This document shows positions 45,250-51,963 of a DNA stretch of 64,000 bases, one piece after another. Position 1 is the stretch's first letter, and every line of letters begins with the position of its first letter. The translations under genes were made by a program, and so were the position numbers. Below the pieces are notes generated by a model. That model saw only the letters and a program-made list of their open reading frames with translations. It ran no database searches and was not told the origin of the DNA. Origin of the DNA: Bacteroidia bacterium (lineage in GTDB: Bacteria; Bacteroidota; Bacteroidia; Bacteroidales; Azobacteroidaceae); NCBI GenBank assembly GCA_025999935.1, contig BNXY01000001.1, positions 1 through 64,000 of the forward strand, given 5' to 3'.

Positions 45250-46506
45250 TTAATGATTCAACAGCCATTTCCATACAGGAATAACTTCTATTTCAATGTT
45301 TTCCGTGCAGATTGTATCTTCTTCATCTTTGGTAATAATCAGGTGTTTTTTAATTTCCTGCCGTTTTGACATTTGCAACAAAGCATTGATTTCTCTCTTG
45401 CGCGTTTCAATATCATTTAACGAATAACTGACCTGAATTGCCGTTTGCTGTTCAGGCAGGAAAAAATCCACTTCGTAATTGTCGTTGAAAAAATAAACCT
45501 CATCGCCGTACAGTTTTTTCAATTCAATGGCGACAAGATTTTCCAAAAGCGAGGTTTGGCTGTCAAATAAAAACAGGTTCAGAATACCGTTGTCGGCAAA
45601 ATAATATTTTTTATTGCTTTCTTTATCAAGCAATTTTCCCAAATAATTCGACACCGGGAATACCAGCCAAGTATCGGTAATATGCTCAACATATTCAATA
45701 ATGGTCGATTTGCCTATTTTCACGCCAACAGACGAAACAAGATTTGCCATTCGAGTGTATGAAATCGGCTGTTTCACACTTTCCGCCAGCTTTTTTATCA
45801 ACAATTTCATTGCAAAAGTGTTGCGAATTTCGTAGCGCGTTATTATGTCGCCAAAAAATATTTTTTGATACAAACTGTTGAGCCAAAGACGCTTTTCTTT
45901 GAAAAATAAAAGTTCGGGCAATCCGCCGTCGTAAAAATATTCTTCAAATGCTTTGATAACGGAGAGCCGTTCACTACCGTACAGCCAATTTTTGTCCAAT
46001 ACAATCCCCTTTCTTTCAATAAATTCGGCAAACGACAAAGGATAAATTTCTTTAATCAGGTAGCGCCCGCCGAGCGTGGTGGCAATTTCGCTGCTCAACA
46101 TTTTGGCGTTGCTGCCCGAAATATAAACGCGGTATTGCGTATCGGCAAGTCGGCGGGCAAATTTTTCCCACTTATCTATCAACTGTATTTCGTCCAAAAA
46201 CAAAATCGGCTTGTGTTCGTACATTTCACCATAGCAATCAAGAATCAACTGAAAATCGGCAGTTGTAAGTTCGGAAAGCCGTTCTTCTTCAAAATTGATA
46301 TACAATATCTGCTCTTTCGGTACGCCGGTTGAAATAAGATGCTGAATTTGTTGAAACAACATAAAGGTCTTACCCACGCGCCGCAAACCGACAAATACAT
46401 AATTGCCGTTTTTTTCTATAAACACAGGGCGTGGCGAAAGTTCTACCTTCGACGCATAATCCTGAAAATACCTGATTACTTCTTTTATTTTATCTTTGCT
46501 AATCAT
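45250..46506 (-). CDS. AAA+ ATPase of the AAA_14/DUF4143 type (ATPase 4)
   Basis: 418 aa. Walker A is VGLRRVGKTFMLFQQI, Walker B is PILFLDEIQLIDKW, sensor VYISGSNAKMLSSE. A winged helix and a DUF4143 end follow. In the PD-(D/E)xK-like core (EVDFFLPEQQTAIQVS) the usual E-x-K is Q-V-S, so nuclease chemistry is unlikely here. A 12-bp palindrome lies 14 bp before the ATG. A 49-bp piece of its 3' end is duplicated beside hipA. Confidence 0.88.
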   Translation of the reverse strand: MISKDKIKEVIRYFQDYASKVELSPRPVFIEKNGNYVFVGLRRVGKTFMLFQQIQHLISTGVPKEQILYINFEEERLSELTTADFQLILDCYGEMYEHKPILFLDEIQLIDKWEKFARRLADTQYRVYISGSNAKMLSSEIATTLGGRYLIKEIYPLSFAEFIERKGIVLDKNWLYGSERLSVIKAFEEYFYDGGLPELLFFKEKRLWLNSLYQKIFFGDIITRYEIRNTFAMKLLIKKLAESVKQPISYTRMANLVSSVGVKIGKSTIIEYVEHITDTWLVFPVSNYLGKLLDKESNKKYYFADNGILNLFLFDSQTSLLENLVAIELKKLYGDEVYFFNDNYEVDFFLPEQQTAIQVSYSLNDIETRKREINALLQMSKRQEIKKHLIITKDEEDTICTENIEIEVIPVWKWLLNH

Positions 46507-46520
46507 AGCATTGTCTTATT

Positions 46521-46553
46521 TACAGGACAAAAAATCATATATTTTGTCCTGTA
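46521..46553 (-). promoter_or_regulatory. Palindrome upstream of ATPase 4
   Basis: TACAGGACAAAA (46521-46532) and TTTTGTCCTGTA (46542-46553) form a perfect 12-bp inverted repeat with a 9-bp centre. A degenerate half site TACAAGACAAA lies at 46587-46597. Confidence 0.65.
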
Positions 46554-46618
46554 TGAAAAACAAAATTACTGCTTTTTTATCGAATATACAAGACAAACAT
46601 ATAAAAAACGGCTAAAAC

Positions 46619-46658
46619 GTATTTTCTTCGTATAATGATAGTAAATACTGTGGTTATA
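46619..46658. repeat. Half copy of the 68-bp palindromic repeat
   Basis: GTATAATGATAGTAAATACT and the following GTGGTTATA match the right half of the family. The left half is absent. Confidence 0.6.
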
Positions 46659-46659
46659 T

Positions 46660-46806
46660 TCAAACAGTGTAGGGACTATAATTTAGCGGTTTATGATTCG
46701 GTAATAAGCGTTGAACAAATGTTTTGTCCTTTTTGGCAACCAGCATATTGTAGTCAAGTTGCATACGAACCAATAAGGATTTTTTGATAAATTCAACGCG
46801 ATACAT
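46660..46806 (-). pseudogene. Truncated partner gene of the antitoxin-like gene
   Basis: 48 codons (MYRVEFIKKSLLVRMQLDYN, VAKKDKTFVQRLLPNHKP) starting 1 bp after the stop of the antitoxin fragment at 46808. The first 20 codons recur at 48819-48862 with a one-base deletion. Truncated by junction with the half repeat; family not recognised. Confidence 0.5.
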
Positions 46807-46807
46807 A

Positions 46808-46899
46808 TTAATCTATTTTTATTTCAACGCCATAATTACGGCTTAAACGTCTTCCAACTATATCAAAGGCTTCCTCAACGGTATAAGTCTTTTCCACAA
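46808..46899 (-). pseudogene. 3' fragment of the family-A antitoxin-like gene
   Basis: Encodes TYTVEEAFDIVGRRLSRNYG, then VEIKID and stop, nearly identical to the C-terminus of 48873-49082. The first half of the gene is missing; the promoter of the Abi locus lies where it would be. Confidence 0.7.
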
Positions 46900-46903
46900 T
46901 AAT

Positions 46904-46934
46904 TTTGGTGGTTTAGAAAAATATTGTACCTTTG
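46904..46934 (+). promoter_or_regulatory. Promoter of the Abi locus and its leader RNA
   Basis: TTTG at 46904-46907 and TACCTTTG at 46927-46934 with a 19-bp spacer. Transcription should start near 46941, exactly at the structured leader. Confidence 0.75.
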
Positions 46935-46939
46935 CGCTC

Positions 46940-46993
46940 AACGTGCCTCCCCCGCTTCCCGTTAGAACAGCGCGCTCAGGGGAGCTTTTTATT
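46940..46993 (+). ncRNA. Probable abiF-type structured RNA
   Basis: GC-rich island in AT-rich DNA, between a strong promoter and an Abi_2 gene. CTCCCC (46947-46952) pairs with GGGGAG (46979-46984); inside, CGCT (46953-46956) pairs with AGCG (46969-46972); TTTTTATTTTT follows. The result is a short transcript with its own terminator. A structured RNA motif named abiF is known upstream of Abi_2/abiF genes; the position and GC-rich form fit, but I could not run the covariance model. Confidence 0.6.
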
Positions 46994-47000
46994 TTTATAT

Positions 47001-47741
47001 ATGACAAAAGCACTTTATACCAAGCCTTTTCTGTCTCTACATGGACAAATGGCGCAACTCAAATCAAGAGGCATGAAGTTTGCCGACGAAGCCAAGGCGT
47101 TGCACCTGCTCAAAAACGTCGGTTATTATCGCTTCAGCGGATACTGGTATCCGTTACTGGTAAACAGAGAGACGCATGTTTTCAAGTCCGGAGCCACTTT
47201 TGAATCGGCTTTTAACCTTTACAAGTTTGACCGCGAATTGCGTAAGTTAATTATTGGCGAATTGGAGAAAATCGAAGTCGCCGTGCGTACGCAAATGACT
47301 TATTCGCTTTCGGTAGCGCACGGACCATTTTGGCTTGACGACGAAACGCTGTTTGCCAATCCTGTCAAGTACATTGCTACGCTTGATAAAATCAACAGCG
47401 AAATGCGGCGGAGCGACGAGGATTTTATCTCGTGGCTGCACGGTTTGACATATATTCGCAACATTTGCGCACATCATGCTCGTCTCTGGAACAGATTTCT
47501 GCAAGTTCAGCCGTTGTTTCCAAGACGCATGCAACATACCTGGATTTCTATCGAAGGATTGAGCAACAGGAGTATGTACTATATCTTGTCCATGATAGTC
47601 TATTTCCTCAACACGGTGAATCCGAAGCATACTTTCCGACAGAAAATCGGCAATCTGCTGCGTAAATATCCCAATGTGGATGCCTGTGCAATGGGCTTTC
47701 CTGTCGGCTGGTACACCGAGCCGCTTTGGCAAATTGTCTGA
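47001..47741 (+). CDS. Abi_2 (AbiD/AbiF) family abortive-infection protein, internally shortened
   Basis: 246 aa. Family features are TKPFLSLHGQMAQLKSRGMK, LLKNVGYYRFSGYWYPLL, FNLYKFDRELRKLIIGELEK with EVAVRTQMTY, and the HEPN-like YIRNICAHHARLWNR (R-x4-H pattern, candidate RNase site). The ATG at 47001 is used because the promoter and structured leader occupy the upstream in-frame extension. Between SDEDFI and SWLHGLTY about 50-60 residues normally present in the family (a FPPxWxxxE..SFG..S segment) are missing, without loss of frame. It may be inactive or a natural short form. Abi_2 proteins protect against phage by growth arrest. Confidence 0.85.
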   Translation: MTKALYTKPFLSLHGQMAQLKSRGMKFADEAKALHLLKNVGYYRFSGYWYPLLVNRETHVFKSGATFESAFNLYKFDRELRKLIIGELEKIEVAVRTQMTYSLSVAHGPFWLDDETLFANPVKYIATLDKINSEMRRSDEDFISWLHGLTYIRNICAHHARLWNRFLQVQPLFPRRMQHTWISIEGLSNRSMYYILSMIVYFLNTVNPKHTFRQKIGNLLRKYPNVDACAMGFPVGWYTEPLWQIV

Positions 47742-47878
47742 ACGGTGATTTTTTGCCAGTATAGAACATTCATATCAATAGAAAAATCAACAAAACCTAA
47801 ATTAAAACCTCGTTAGAAGTTTCATAATCAACTTGTGATTTGGGTTAATCGGCTTTTGTCGTAATTTGCAGGAATGGT

Positions 47879-48066
47879 GTTTAACGGCTTAGCAGGGGAT
47901 TCCTCCCTGCGGTCGGAATGACGGCGCGTTTTTTATTATTAGGTGGGAGGAGGGAGCTGAGTGGCGGCTTTGCCGCCACTCAACTCCCTCCTCCCATTGT
48001 CTTCCCCCACAGATTATCGGGTCATTCCGAGCCGTAGGCGAGGAATCTGCTGCCAAGTCGTTAAAC
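47879..48066. mobile_element. 188-bp foldback element with 25-bp hairpin core
   Basis: The outer arms 47879-47922 and 48021-48066 are imperfect inverted repeats (GTTTAACGGCTTAGCAG against CTGCCAAGTCGTTAAAC; GGTCGGAATGAC against GTCATTCCGAGC). The core 47944-47968 and 47972-47996 is an inverted repeat with one mismatch and a TTT loop. No ORF of note. It looks like a non-autonomous REP/MITE-type element. It falls in the 350-bp gap after the Abi gene, which otherwise holds nothing I recognise. Confidence 0.75.
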
Positions 48067-48092
48067 GCCCTATCGCGGTTAATTATTTATTT

Positions 48093-48357
48093 CTATATTG
48101 CTTTCAAATCAAAGTACATGGCGCGGGTATCTTCTTCTGTATCTTTGGTTGTCAGGTATCTAAAACCGGCTTTTTCGTAAAACGATAATGCTATGCGATA
48201 GGCATCTACGGTTATGAAACGGCAAGCATTAATTTCAAGTAGTTTTTCGCATCATTAAGCAAAAAATCGTTCAAATCCATGTCGCCACAATCGAAAGAGG
48301 AAACCGGGGTATCTTCTTCCAAACGAACAATTCTAATCTTATTTACAATCTCACTCA
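48093..48357 (-). pseudogene. GNAT-family toxin gene with the middle deleted
   Basis: The start MSEIVNKIRIVRLEEDTPVS, then SSFDCGDMDLNDFLLNDAKN, matches the N-terminus of acetyltransferase toxins (TacT-like). After about 44 codons the frame shifts and the gene resumes with CRFITVDAYRIALSFYEKAG, FRYLTTKDTEEDTRAMYFDL, KAI and stop, the family C-terminus. The acetyl-CoA binding centre (about 70 residues) is gone. Its ATG overlaps the end of the antitoxin frame. Confidence 0.8.
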
Positions 48358-48522
48358 TTTGGGGTATATCGGAAATCGTGCTGCTTTTTTATACCATTCG
48401 TATGCTTCCTCGTACTCTTTTCGCTCTTCAGGCGAAATTTTCTGCACATTTTCCATTGCCTTTGCAAAGCGAATAGAATCTCTGCCGGTAAGAATCGGTG
48501 TCGGTTTAATTGGTGTTGCCAT
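48354..48522 (-). pseudogene. Antitoxin gene of the GNAT module, frameshifted
   Basis: MATPIKPTPILTGRDSIRFA, KAMENVQKISPEER continues in the intended frame to KEYEEAYEWYKKAARFPIYP only if one A of the AAAAA run at 48420-48424 is ignored; the 169-bp span is not a multiple of three. This is the usual antitoxin partner type for GNAT toxins. TACCTTTG lies 28 bp upstream. A sequencing or assembly error in the A-run is an alternative. Confidence 0.7.
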
Positions 48523-48549
48523 ATTGTTTTTTATTTATATTAATGAGTG

Positions 48550-48557
48550 CAAAGGTA
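48550..48557 (-). promoter_or_regulatory. -7 element of the decayed GNAT module
   Basis: TACCTTTG on the minus strand, 28 bp before the antitoxin ATG. Confidence 0.5.
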
Positions 48558-48566
48558 ATACATTAT

Positions 48567-48839
48567 TTACAAAAACGAGACTTTCGGAGTAGAAAACCAA
48601 GTCTTATAGATTTTATCGCCATTCCAAGCATCTCGGCGGAGCTGTCTTACATCTATTTCACGATCTTTCCACATACCGCGCGTTTTTGAAAAAAGCTCGT
48701 GGGTTGATTTGGATTTAGGTTTAACAACATCATTATTGTTTACCTCCGCGTTGATGCCCCATGTTTCAATAAAAGAAGCAAAGTGTCCAGCTTCTTTTGG
48801 TTGATTTGATTTTTTAATGTCAAGTTGCATACGAACCAA
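48567..48839 (-). pseudogene. Chimeric antitoxin-like fragment
   Basis: The open frame reads MVRMQLDIKKSNQPKEAGHF ... ELFSKTRGMWKDREIDVRQL and RRDAWNGDKI. The GMWKDREIDVRQLRRDAW stretch is a common C-terminal end of Bacteroidetes antitoxins of the VapB/DUF2281 sort. Its 5' end is fused, out of frame, to the start of the duplicated MYRVEFIKK gene (48819-48862). It is therefore a recombination product, not a normal gene. Confidence 0.5.
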
Positions 48840-48872
48840 TAAGGTTTTTTGATAAATTCAACGCGATACATA

Positions 48873-49082
48873 TTAATCTATTTTTATTTCAACGCCATAA
48901 TTACGGCTTAAACGTCTTCCAACTATATCAAAGGCTTCATCAACAGTATAAGTCTTTCCGGTTATACTTTCCGATTCCGGATAATTTAACTTGACTGTCC
49001 GTTTATACTGTTCCAACTCCTTGATAATTCGTCTGCCTGTGGGGGTAGCGACATCTATTTCCGCTGTTACAATTGTATTCAT
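48873..49082 (-). CDS. Small antitoxin-like protein, family A, second copy
   Basis: 69 aa from the ATG at 49082: MNTIVTAEIDVATPTGRRII, KELEQYKRTVKLNYPESE, then TYTVDEAFDIVGRRLSRNYG and VEIKID. It shares its N-terminus with 43244-43468 and its C-terminus with the fragment at 46808-46899. TATCTTTG is 25 bp upstream. The following gene is broken, so if this is an antitoxin it has no local toxin. The call as antitoxin rests on size and neighbourhood. Confidence 0.6.
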   Translation of the reverse strand: MNTIVTAEIDVATPTGRRIIKELEQYKRTVKLNYPESESITGKTYTVDEAFDIVGRRLSRNYGVEIKID

Positions 49083-49106
49083 ATTATTTAATTTGTTTAG
49101 ATGGAA

Positions 49107-49114
49107 CAAAGATA
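49107..49114 (-). promoter_or_regulatory. -7 element before the second antitoxin-like gene
   Basis: TATCTTTG on the minus strand, 25 bp before the ATG. Confidence 0.5.
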
Positions 49115-49268
49115 TGTCTTTTCTCTCAATTAGCCAAACTGCCGAAAGAAAACAGGCGTCAAATAAGGGAATAAGGTTAGGTTTGTTGGATAGTTAATCA
49201 CTTGCTACTAAGGTTGTTTTGTTTGATAAATAAGGTTTCTATTCGTTATAAAATAAAGATTTTAATTC

Positions 49269-49322
49269 GTTGACCCTGGGTGCCTATCCCGTGCCATACC
49301 TTTGACAAGTGTCATTCCGAAT
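49269..49322 (+). repeat. Dispersed CCTGGG/CATTCCG repeat, copy 2
   Basis: GTTGACCCTGGGTGCCTATC, then CCGTGCCATACCTTTGACAA and GTGTCATTCCGAAT: same family as 45163-45217. It is followed 10 bp later by a copy of the 68-bp palindrome, the same order as at 43774-43879. Confidence 0.7.
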
Positions 49323-49332
49323 GGAGTTTTTT

Positions 49333-49400
49333 ATTATCACAGTAAATACTATTGTTAAATGCTTATTCTTTGTATAATTATAGTAAATGCTGTGATTATA
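49333..49400. repeat. 68-bp dispersed palindromic repeat, copy 3
   Basis: ATTATCACAGTAAATACTAT ... ATAGTAAATGCTGTGATTAT; same family as 40174-40241 and 43812-43879. Confidence 0.75.
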
Positions 49401-49417
49401 ATATCAGGCAGATGTTT

Positions 49418-49537
49418 CTACACACCGGTGGGGTTTACTGCATAGCTGTAAATGCGCAACTCTGCGCGGTTGAACAATCCGAGAACGCCTTCCCGATTGT
49501 TGAAAATCTTGATTTTGTTGATTCTTGCGTAAAACAT
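49418..49537 (-). pseudogene. Truncated conserved hypothetical gene (N-terminal part)
   Basis: 39 codons, MFYARINKIKIFNNREGVLG, LFNRAELRIYSYAVNPTGV, resemble the start of a longer conserved Bacteroidetes protein of unknown role. A stop follows immediately. Recognition is from memory only. Confidence 0.4.
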
Positions 49538-49574
49538 AGTCTGTAAGGATAAAAAATGATTGAATTATAGTTTT

Positions 49575-50690
49575 TTAATTTATTAATTGTTGAAACAATT
49601 TTTCGTGTTCAATAGCAACTCGTTTAATATCAAATTTCTCTTTCACAATACGTAAGCCTTCTTGTATGAAATGATCTTTTAATTGAAAATTAGATTTTAT
49701 TTTAAGAACAGCATTACACACTTCTACCGGATCTTCTACCGGCACTAATAATCCATTTTCATTATTCGTTATAAGTTCAGGAATTGCATCAATTTCAGTT
49801 GCAACTATTGGTTTCCCGATAGCCATATATTCCGCTAAAACTAAACCAAAACCTTCCCATCTTGATAACAACAAGGCAACATCAAATAACCGAATGTAGG
49901 GATTTACATCTTCAATCCATCCTGTAATTGTCAACGAATCGAATATTTGATACTCTGTTGCTAATTTTTCAATTTCGATTCGTAATTCTCCATCTCCTAC
50001 AATTATAAAATACGCTTCCGGAATTTGTTTTTTAATAAGTTGAGCCGCTTTAATGAATATATCAGGTGATTTTTGTTTTGATATTCGGCCAACGGTTCCT
50101 ATAACAAATGCGTCCTGCGGAATACCTAACGATATTCTATCAATAGCACTGGTTTGTTGTATTTTATTAATATCTATCCCATTGTAAATAACCGTCAATT
50201 TTTCTTCTTTGCAAATTTTTCTATGTAAAGAAGATTTTTTTTCTGCCTCAGAAATAACAATAATCCTTTCTGTGAATTTTGATAAAAACCGTTCTATGAA
50301 AACATACAACTTCCGCTTCAACTTTGAACAATCCATATTGAACGCCCAACCATGCGGATTATATATTATTTTAGTATTCTTTATTCCTAAACTTGCAAGT
50401 CTACCCAACGCACCTCCCTTACTACTGTGACAATAAATAATGTCCGGATTGTAAGATTTAATTAATCGCCGAATTTTACGTACTGCTGAAATATCGTTTA
50501 GAGATATTTCTCGATTCATTTCCATTTGTTTAGCCTCATCAATAATACCGGAATAAATATCTATGTCATGCTCTTGAGAACAAATTAAAATTTGTTGAAA
50601 ATCAAGCCGATTCATATTAGAAAATAACATAAACAAATATTTACGCACTCCAAATGAACTTTGAGTGATGTGTAATATTTTTATTTTCAT
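49575..50690 (-). CDS. Glycosyltransferase family 4 protein
   Basis: 371 aa GT-B fold. The C-terminal nucleotide-sugar site is IGTVGRISKQKSPDIFIKAA, IIVGDGELR, and the GT4 signature SRWEGFGLVLAEYMAIGKPI (catalytic EGFGLVLAE). It transfers a sugar to the lipid-linked repeat unit in the cytoplasm. Last gene of the ten-gene polysaccharide operon, 52 bp after its neighbour. Confidence 0.9.
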   Translation of the reverse strand: MKIKILHITQSSFGVRKYLFMLFSNMNRLDFQQILICSQEHDIDIYSGIIDEAKQMEMNREISLNDISAVRKIRRLIKSYNPDIIYCHSSKGGALGRLASLGIKNTKIIYNPHGWAFNMDCSKLKRKLYVFIERFLSKFTERIIVISEAEKKSSLHRKICKEEKLTVIYNGIDINKIQQTSAIDRISLGIPQDAFVIGTVGRISKQKSPDIFIKAAQLIKKQIPEAYFIIVGDGELRIEIEKLATEYQIFDSLTITGWIEDVNPYIRLFDVALLLSRWEGFGLVLAEYMAIGKPIVATEIDAIPELITNNENGLLVPVEDPVEVCNAVLKIKSNFQLKDHFIQEGLRIVKEKFDIKRVAIEHEKLFQQLIN

Positions 50691-50742
50691 GTGCTAATAG
50701 GCTTGTTTTAGTAATTTTTATGATTATCGAACATTAACAAAA

Positions 50743-51963
50743 TCAATATTTTTGGTTCGACTTATTTTTGTAAAACAATTTAAAAATCTTTTTCATCTGA
50801 CTATAAATACCCAGTTTATAACTCAACAAACGAACAAATCGTTCAACACGCACATGTGTATCTTCAGGAAAATATTTTTGAAATACCGCTTGAGGTTGCA
50901 TTGAATCCAAATCATCAAAAAAATCTGATCGTCGTTTATTATAAGGAATACTTTCTGTCATTTCACGAACACCACAAATAGCATTTTCTACATTTATAGA
51001 TTCAATATTAATCTTACTTTTCACTTCTTCTAAAATAAGACGAGCTTTTGGAGTATGAGTAATTATTCGAGTAGTTCCCTTATCATCATCCATTTTGCGA
51101 CTGAAATCATTTACATTAAAACAATCCCATAAAGTGAAATCGGATACGCGGTATTTCTTTTTATATTTACAATTATAACATGATGGACGGACACTTAGAT
51201 TTGAAAAAAAAGCTCTTAAATACGGATCGGATTCAACACCACGATGATAATCCCTCTTAGTGTCGTTATTGTAAATTGAAAGTGTTGAATATTTATAACC
51301 ATAATATTTATCTCTAAATAATACTCTATGGAAGTTTCCCCCTAATAGGTTTTGTTGAACTTGTAAATATTTTCGCAATAACAAAGGAGAGGGAACCGCT
51401 CTACAAACAACATCAACTAATATCAAATTTTCATAATGCCTTTCTTGTAAATATTTGTATAATCCTTCGATTTGACATGGGGTTCCACTGAAACACACCA
51501 AGCGACCTTCCTTCAAAAAATCTTTTACTTGTTTATAGGTCTTTCCTATTGTACTTTGGACATATTTACTGTTACGAAAGCGATAAAGATTCTCAATATT
51601 TTCCACCGAAGAATGTTTTACTATAAAATTTTCATCAAACGTTGCTCCGAAGACAACTCCATTTTGCTGAATTATCCATTGTGCAATAGCCGTAAATGCA
51701 CCGCCCGAAGTACTCTCTTTTCGTATTTTAGCATCCTTTATCTGAACTATATATGCTGCTTGTTGCTCATTTTTTGATTCATGGATAGGATTTAATTCCG
51801 GACAGACTTTTTCGCATAAATCACAGTCAATACATAATTCTTTATTTACTTGTGGATAAAGAAATCCCTCAATGTCTTCTGCCATAGAAATACAATGCTT
51901 GGGGCAGATATTGAAACAAGCATGACAACCATTACATTCTTCTTTATTAATAATCTGAATCAT
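50743..51963 (-). CDS. F420 hydrogenase/dehydrogenase beta-subunit-like ferredoxin protein
   Basis: 406 aa. Two N-terminal 4Fe-4S motifs (CNGCHACFNICPKHC and CIDCDLCEKVCPE) are followed by the FrhB-type domain (CFSGTPCQIEGLYKYLQERH, CYNCKYKKKYRVSDFTLWDC). In polysaccharide loci such proteins accompany pyruvyl transferases and may reduce a sugar or pyruvyl intermediate; the reaction is unknown. The start overlaps the upstream pyruvyl transferase gene by 17 bp, which argues for joint function. Confidence 0.88.
   Translation of the reverse strand: MIQIINKEECNGCHACFNICPKHCISMAEDIEGFLYPQVNKELCIDCDLCEKVCPELNPIHESKNEQQAAYIVQIKDAKIRKESTSGGAFTAIAQWIIQQNGVVFGATFDENFIVKHSSVENIENLYRFRNSKYVQSTIGKTYKQVKDFLKEGRLVCFSGTPCQIEGLYKYLQERHYENLILVDVVCRAVPSPLLLRKYLQVQQNLLGGNFHRVLFRDKYYGYKYSTLSIYNNDTKRDYHRGVESDPYLRAFFSNLSVRPSCYNCKYKKKYRVSDFTLWDCFNVNDFSRKMDDDKGTTRIITHTPKARLILEEVKSKINIESINVENAICGVREMTESIPYNKRRSDFFDDLDSMQPQAVFQKYFPEDTHVRVERFVRLLSYKLGIYSQMKKIFKLFYKNKSNQKY

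Noticed and set aside
47961..48188. Plus-strand ORF through the foldback element
   Set aside because: It arises from the hairpin sequence and antisense of the GNAT remnant.
49352..49546. Plus-strand ORF of 64 codons
   Set aside because: It covers the palindromic repeat and is the antisense of a recognisable minus-strand fragment (49418-49537).
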